Both the position numbers and the translations under genes were made by a program. Shown here piece after piece: positions 7,410 through 11,231 of a DNA stretch of 11,231 nt. Position 1 is the stretch's first letter. Each line of letters starts with the position of its first letter. Source of the stretch: Bacillota bacterium (GTDB taxonomy: Bacteria > Bacillota > Bacilli > Alicyclobacillales > SLC66); contig JAJZCJ010000087.1 of the NCBI GenBank assembly GCA_021846145.1, positions 1 to 11,231 on the forward strand. The letters run 5' to 3'. Below the pieces are notes generated by a model. That model was not told where the DNA came from and searched no databases. It worked only from the letters and a program-made list of their open reading frames with translations.

Positions 7410-8174
7410 TCAATGAAACCCTGCTAGCAAAGATTTGACGATCAAATACCATCCATCCACCATGACAAACAATAGTATTTTAAACGGCAACGAAATCATA
7501 GTTGGTGGCAACATCATCATTCCCATTGACATCAGTGTCGTTGCAACCACCAAATCAATAATTAAAAATGGAATATAAATCATAAAACCAATTTGAAAAG
7601 CGGTTTTTAATTCACTAATAGCAAACGCAGGAACCAACGTAGTAATTGGTAAACTGACTAACGATTTAGGCAAAGACTCATGGCGATAGTTCAAGAAAAG
7701 CTCGACATCTTCAATTCGAGTTTGTTTTGCCATAAATGATTTAAATGGCAATTCGGCTGCATTTAACGCTTGTGTCTGCGATATACTACCTGATAAATAC
7801 GGTTGCAGCGCATTATGATTGACCGCATTAAAAGTGGGGGTCATGATAAACAACGTCAAAAACAACGCGAGTCCAATTAGCACTTGATTTGGTGGTGCCT
7901 GCTGCAAAGAAAGTGCACTACGAACAAACGATAGTACAACGATGATTCGCGTAAAAGATGTCATTAGTATTAGAATTGCTGGTGCTATGCTTAACACGGT
8001 CAATAATACGATTGCTTGTATCGCACTAACCGTTGCCTGTGGATTGCTAGTAGGCGTAACCGAAAGCGACACACCTGGCAATCCCGTAGTACCCTGAGCG
8101 AACGCATGCGGTTCTGGAATCAGTACAAAAATCAACAAAAACACGGCCAAAGGAAGGAGGCGTTTTCTGATCAT
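7410..8174 (-). CDS. fliP: Flagellar export apparatus protein FliP
   Basis: FliP forms the pentameric core of the FliPQR export gate in the cytoplasmic membrane. The 254-residue product starts with a cleavable signal peptide (MIRKR, a hydrophobic core, then a likely cut after AFA at about residue 26), as known for FliP. The first family signature is PAILILMTSFTRIIVVLSFV (65-84), followed by PPNQVLIGLALFLTLF (94-109). The second conserved part is PAFAISELKTAFQIGF (182-197), with PFLIIDLVVATTLMSMGMMM just after it. The ATG overlaps the fliO stop as ATGA, and an AAGGAGG sits 5 nt upstream, so the start is secure. Confidence 0.97.
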   Translation of the reverse strand: MIRKRLLPLAVFLLIFVLIPEPHAFAQGTTGLPGVSLSVTPTSNPQATVSAIQAIVLLTVLSIAPAILILMTSFTRIIVVLSFVRSALSLQQAPPNQVLIGLALFLTLFIMTPTFNAVNHNALQPYLSGSISQTQALNAAELPFKSFMAKQTRIEDVELFLNYRHESLPKSLVSLPITTLVPAFAISELKTAFQIGFMIYIPFLIIDLVVATTLMSMGMMMLPPTMISLPFKILLFVMVDGWYLIVKSLLAGFH

Positions 8175-8734
8175 TTAGACCTCCTTGCTATATCCGTTAA
8201 CATGTCTTGAAATGAAGGATCCGCTGAATTATTTACTGGTTCATTCATCTTTGTATCCTGAAGTGCTTCATTTCTACGCAGTCGAAGAAAATCCAGTCGT
8301 TCCTGCATTGTTGCCCATTCATCAATATCATGAGTTTGTAATAGCTGATCGATACTAACGTTCTTTTTTCCCCTTGTACGAAAGGCTTGTCCCGCTGCTT
8401 GTGCTAATTCTTTAAGCCATGAAAACCCGCTTAGAGATCCACTACTAGATGGCGTCATCTGCATTAATTCAGTCGCTAATTCTTCATCTTCAAAACTAGC
8501 TAACGGTTCCACCTGGTTACCTACACCGACAACGAGAATTCGTTTAGAACCAATAATAATCACTTGTAATGATTTATTAGTTCCGAGAGGCAGCACAGAG
8601 ACCACACGAACTAATCGCTGATTCAATTTCATTCCCGATTGTCGCCCCAACAGGCGGATAGAGACAATCACCAATACTATAATGAATACTAGACTAAGCA
8701 GTAGAGAGAGTACGCTGCTAAGTCCACCCAGCAT
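8171..8734 (-). CDS. fliO: Flagellar biosynthesis protein FliO (FliZ of Bacillus)
   Basis: FliO is a single-pass membrane protein that assists assembly of the FliP ring. The 187 residues begin directly with a transmembrane helix (about 6-28), followed by the short FliO domain with LPLGTNKSLQVIIIGSKRIL (48-67) and VVGVGNQVEPLASF (68-81). A charged, probably partly helical cytoplasmic tail of about 100 residues follows, with no motif I recognise. The B. subtilis counterpart has a signal peptide and an extracytoplasmic stretch before the membrane helix; this protein lacks them. The ATG is 1 nt after the cheY stop, with only a weak SD (TTAGGTT), suggesting translational coupling; its end overlaps fliP by 4 bp. 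Identification rests on both the domain and position between cheY and fliP. Confidence 0.9.
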   Translation of the reverse strand: MLGGLSSVLSLLLSLVFIIVLVIVSIRLLGRQSGMKLNQRLVRVVSVLPLGTNKSLQVIIIGSKRILVVGVGNQVEPLASFEDEELATELMQMTPSSSGSLSGFSWLKELAQAAGQAFRTRGKKNVSIDQLLQTHDIDEWATMQERLDFLRLRRNEALQDTKMNEPVNNSADPSFQDMLTDIARRSK

Positions 8735-8735
8735 A

Positions 8736-9098
8736 CTAACCTAACGCCTTGCGAATCGCTTCAATTACGCGTTCCGCTTGAAATGGCTTCACAATAAAAT
8801 CACGCGCCCCAGCCTGAATGGCATCGATTACCATTGCTTGCTGCCCCATTGCCGAACACATAATAATTTTCGCCCCAGTATCCATCCCGCGAATTTCCTT
8901 TAAAGCTTGAATACCGTCCATTTCTGGCATAGTGATATCCATCGTCACCAGATCAGGCTTTAATTCTTTGTATTTATCTAGGGCCTGTAATCCGTCACTT
9001 GCTTCCCCCACGACCGTATACCCATTTTTAGTTAAAATCTCTTTGATCATCATTCTCATAAACGCAGCATCGTCGACAATTAAGATACGAGCAGACAC
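8736..9098 (-). CDS. cheY: Chemotaxis response regulator CheY
   Basis: CheY is the single-domain receiver that carries the phosphoryl signal from CheA to the flagellar switch (FliM/FliY). I take GTG 9098 as the start, 8 nt after the GGAG of AAAGGAGA, giving a 120-residue protein that begins MSARILIVDDAAFMR like the family. A TTG at 9122 in frame would add eight residues that include the SD itself and is unlikely. Active-site residues are the acidic pair Asp9/Asp10, phosphoacceptor Asp54 in VTMDITMPEMDG, Ser82 in IMCSAMG and Lys104 in VKPFQAERV. It stands between fliY and fliO as in Bacillus; FliY is a known CheY-P phosphatase in that group. Confidence 0.96.
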   Translation of the reverse strand: MSARILIVDDAAFMRMMIKEILTKNGYTVVGEASDGLQALDKYKELKPDLVTMDITMPEMDGIQALKEIRGMDTGAKIIMCSAMGQQAMVIDAIQAGARDFIVKPFQAERVIEAIRKALG

Positions 9099-9105
9099 AA
9101 CCCAT

Positions 9106-9113
9106 TCTCCTTT
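9106..9113 (-). promoter_or_regulatory. Ribosome binding site deciding the cheY start
   Basis: AAAGGAGA precedes GTG 9098 at normal spacing. It lies downstream of the in-frame TTG 9122, so it argues against that longer start. An out-of-frame ATG (9103-9105) lies immediately after the SD and is too close to be an efficient start. Confidence 0.75.
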
Positions 9114-9146
9114 ACTATACAAGCTTAAATAAATATATTCCTTTGC

Positions 9147-10379
9147 TTAGTGCAGTCTTTTAATGCGCTCAGTAGGACTAAGAATATCGATTACCCGAAC
9201 GCCAAAGTTCTCTTCAACCACCACCACCTCACCGCGCGCAATTAATTTATTATTGACTAAAATGTCCACCGGTTCCCCCGCAAGCTTATCTAATTCTACA
9301 ATCGCTCCCGGAGCAAGATCAAGAATATCTTTAATCATACGTTTTGTGCGCCCTAATTCCACAGTAATACCTAGAGGTATATCTAACAATAGATCAAGAT
9401 TTCTGCCAGCGTGCGTACTAGGTGTCTCGTCAAATGAAGTAAATACCGCTCGCTCCACCTGCGGAACAGGTGCTGTAAACGCCACTGGTTGATGTGCAAC
9501 TGATTGCCCCATCTCCGAATAACTGGGTGTTCCGGCCATCACATGCACAGGCTGTGACGCACTTTGCGGTGGCACCGATGTATTGCGACTCACTTGTTGC
9601 TCTGCCACCGAGGGTGCCGGTGGGACTACCTGAGCGCTTTGCTCTTGTCCTGCTCCCATTAAATTAGCAACTAAAGTATGCGCAAATTCCACTGGGAACA
9701 ATTGCATAATATAAGAGTCAATTAACTCGCCTACTTGCAACTGAAATGAAACTTCTACCAATACCTCAGGAGACGGTACAAATAGACCGTGATCATCACT
9801 ATCCAAGTCCACAACGCTCACTGATGGTGGCGAGATATTAACAGTCATATTAAACATCGTAGACATCGATGTAGAAGCAGATCCCATCATCTGATTCATT
9901 GCTTCTGCCACAGCACTCAAATGCAGTTCATTAAGCTCCTCATTCGGTGAGGACCCATCGCCTCCCAACATTAAATCAGCAATAATCTGTGCGTCACGAG
10001 CACTGATAGCAAGTACATTGGATCCGGTCAATCCCTCCGTATAACCTACTTTGGCAATGACCTGTGGAGTGGTAAGCGTTCCTTTCACTTCTTCATTGCG
10101 AATAATTTTCACAATGGGAGTAGTAATATTGACTTTTTGTCTCAACAGTGTAGACAAGGTCGTCGCAGCCGTACCAAAAGTAATATTACCTAATTCCCCA
10201 ATAGCATCCCGATCAAACGGCGTCAAATAATCGTCAGGATTAAAATCAGACGCAGATATATCTGCAGTTGATGACTCATTGCTACCGCTTTGTCCCGCTT
10301 CCGGAGAAGTAGGTGCCGCATTAGCATTCCCATTTAATAATGCATCAATTTCATCTTGTGATAAAAAATCGTTGCTCAT
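9147..10379 (-). CDS. fliY: Flagellar switch protein and CheY-P phosphatase FliY
   Basis: FliY is the Gram-positive switch-complex protein that combines a CheC-like phosphatase with a FliN-type C-ring domain. The 410 residues begin with the CheY-P-binding peptide FLSQDEIDALL (5-15). The CheC-like part holds two complete active-site motifs: D58-x3-E62-x2-N65 with P88, and S155-x3-E159-x2-N162 with P185, which fit the (D/S)-x3-E-x2-N-x22-P pattern. A low-complexity linker rich in Pro, Gln, Ser and Val spans about 244-322. The SpoA/FliN domain covers about 327-405, with LDIPLGITVELGRTKRMIKD (332-351) and NNKLIARGEVVVVEENFGVR (376-395). The ATG is 2 nt after the fliM stop, with GAGGG upstream. 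Both catalytic centres look intact, so activity is expected. Confidence 0.96.
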   Translation of the reverse strand: MSNDFLSQDEIDALLNGNANAAPTSPEAGQSGSNESSTADISASDFNPDDYLTPFDRDAIGELGNITFGTAATTLSTLLRQKVNITTPIVKIIRNEEVKGTLTTPQVIAKVGYTEGLTGSNVLAISARDAQIIADLMLGGDGSSPNEELNELHLSAVAEAMNQMMGSASTSMSTMFNMTVNISPPSVSVVDLDSDDHGLFVPSPEVLVEVSFQLQVGELIDSYIMQLFPVEFAHTLVANLMGAGQEQSAQVVPPAPSVAEQQVSRNTSVPPQSASQPVHVMAGTPSYSEMGQSVAHQPVAFTAPVPQVERAVFTSFDETPSTHAGRNLDLLLDIPLGITVELGRTKRMIKDILDLAPGAIVELDKLAGEPVDILVNNKLIARGEVVVVEENFGVRVIDILSPTERIKRLH

Positions 10380-10381
10380 TC

Positions 10382-11231
10382 TCAGCCCTCTTCCACAACT
10401 TGCGCGATTTTAACCGCATTGTGTCCGTGCATGATGCCTGGCAAGCCGCGGTACTTCAGTTCATCTCCCACTTTCATAAAAAGAGGGCTATCTACCCGTT
10501 GCTCAAGTGTAATCACATCACCAACCGCCAAGTTCATAATATCCTCAAAACGAATATTAGCATACCCCAGTTCAGCTCGCATAAAAACCTCTACATCATC
10601 CATATGCTTAGATAACTTCTCCACCTGCAGTTCAAAATCCTGCCCTTGACGCTGCGGAGTTGCCATCGCAAAACGCGTATTCAAACGTGGCATGATTGGT
10701 TCAAGCACCATGTGCGGCATGCATAGATTCAACATACCCGCGACTTCCCCAATCGTAATTGATAGCGAGACAACTAACACAACGTCATTAGGGTTGGCAA
10801 TTTGGATAAACTGTGGATTGATTTCAAGCGTATCGTAATTAAATTGCAATTCTGCAATACCATTCCAAGCTGTAGAAAAATACGGAAGTGAACGTGTAAA
10901 CAAACGCTCCAACACATACGTATCAATTTCCGTAAATCGATGTGTGGCATCGACCGTTTGCCCTTCTCCACCTAACAATCGATCTAGCATAGCATAAGCA
11001 ATATTGGGTGCCATTTCAAGCAAAAACTTCCCTGTCATCGGCATCACGTCAATCACATTGAGTACTGTCACTGCCGGTATCGAGCGAACAAATTCCTCAT
11101 AAGGCAATTGTTCGACTGAGGCCACCGCAAGTTGGATCATCGTTCTTAATTGTGCAGACAAAAAAGTAGCATAAAGTCTTGAAAAATGCTCATAAATGCG
11201 TTCAATCGTACGAATGTGTTCTTTTGAAAAC
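10382..11231 (-). CDS. fliM: Flagellar motor switch protein FliM, 5' end outside the window
   Basis: FliM forms the middle of the C-ring and receives CheY-P to change rotation. The last 282 codons are visible and the frame stays open to the window edge; a TTG at 11161 is internal, since upstream codons read FSKEHIRTIERIYEHFSRLY followed by ATFLSAQLRT, matching the FliM family. Compared with the B. subtilis protein about 45-50 N-terminal residues, including the CheY-P-binding peptide, lie outside. The CheC-like middle domain contains PYEEFVRSIPAVTVLNVID and NPQFIQIANPNDVVLVVSL, without the phosphatase motif, as expected for FliM. The C-terminal SpoA domain contains ELGYANIRFEDIMNLAVGDV and ends about 20 residues after GDELKYRGLPG. 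The stop is 2 nt before fliY. Confidence 0.96.
   Translation of the reverse strand, partial: FSKEHIRTIERIYEHFSRLYATFLSAQLRTMIQLAVASVEQLPYEEFVRSIPAVTVLNVIDVMPMTGKFLLEMAPNIAYAMLDRLLGGEGQTVDATHRFTEIDTYVLERLFTRSLPYFSTAWNGIAELQFNYDTLEINPQFIQIANPNDVVLVVSLSITIGEVAGMLNLCMPHMVLEPIMPRLNTRFAMATPQRQGQDFELQVEKLSKHMDDVEVFMRAELGYANIRFEDIMNLAVGDVITLEQRVDSPLFMKVGDELKYRGLPGIMHGHNAVKIAQVVEEG

Noticed and set aside
9099..9146. Possible internal promoter before cheY (TATAGT-like -10 in an AT-rich gap)
   Set aside because: No matching -35 element at proper spacing is visible and the 48-bp gap is simply AT-rich; no terminator is seen either.
10382..11161. A complete short FliM starting at TTG 11161
   Set aside because: Codons upstream to the window edge continue the conserved FliM sequence, so the gene is cut by the window and not truncated.
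1..11231. Mobile elements, CRISPR arrays, tRNA/rRNA genes or long repeats
   Set aside because: None were recognised on reading; the region is gene-dense with flagellar and chemotaxis genes throughout, and no gap exceeds about 50 bp.

Overview
The window is a continuous stretch of a Firmicutes (Bacilli-type) flagellar/chemotaxis (fla/che) operon. Every gene lies on the minus strand, so transcription runs from high to low coordinates. In transcription order it reads: fliM (5' end outside the window), fliY, cheY, fliO, fliP, fliQ, fliR, flhB, flhA, flhF, flhG, cheB (catalytic domain only) and cheW (3' end outside the window). This is the Bacillus subtilis-like order, and FliY carrying CheC-type phosphatase motifs is a Gram-positive trait. 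Base composition is moderately AT-rich. Strong AGGAGG-type ribosome binding sites and many GTG/TTG starts also fit Bacilli. An Alicyclobacillaceae-like or other spore-forming bacillus is a reasonable guess, but the genus cannot be fixed from this sequence.

The layout by function is as follows. Positions 11231-8736 hold the rotor switch (FliM, FliY) and the response regulator CheY that acts on it. Positions 8734-3192 hold the membrane export gate of the flagellar type III secretion system: FliO, FliP, FliQ, FliR, FlhB and FlhA. Positions 3191-956 hold the SRP-type GTPase FlhF and its MinD-like regulator FlhG, which set flagellar placement and number. Positions 926-1 hold chemotaxis genes: a methylesterase CheB without its receiver domain, then the coupling protein CheW.

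The genes are very tightly packed. Gaps are at most about 48 bp, several junctions overlap (ATGA, GTGA, or a 17-bp overlap), and no terminator or convincing internal promoter is visible. This points to one polycistronic message with extensive translational coupling. About half of the complete genes start at GTG or TTG. At flhA, fliQ and cheY a non-productive ATG sits between the ribosome binding site and the real start.

I found no unknown gene or new system. The departures worth a second look are the stand-alone CheB catalytic domain, the absence of cheA from its usual place between cheB and cheW, the short-ORF/start-codon arrangements at flhA and fliQ, and a FliO without the extracytoplasmic N-terminal part known from B. 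subtilis.
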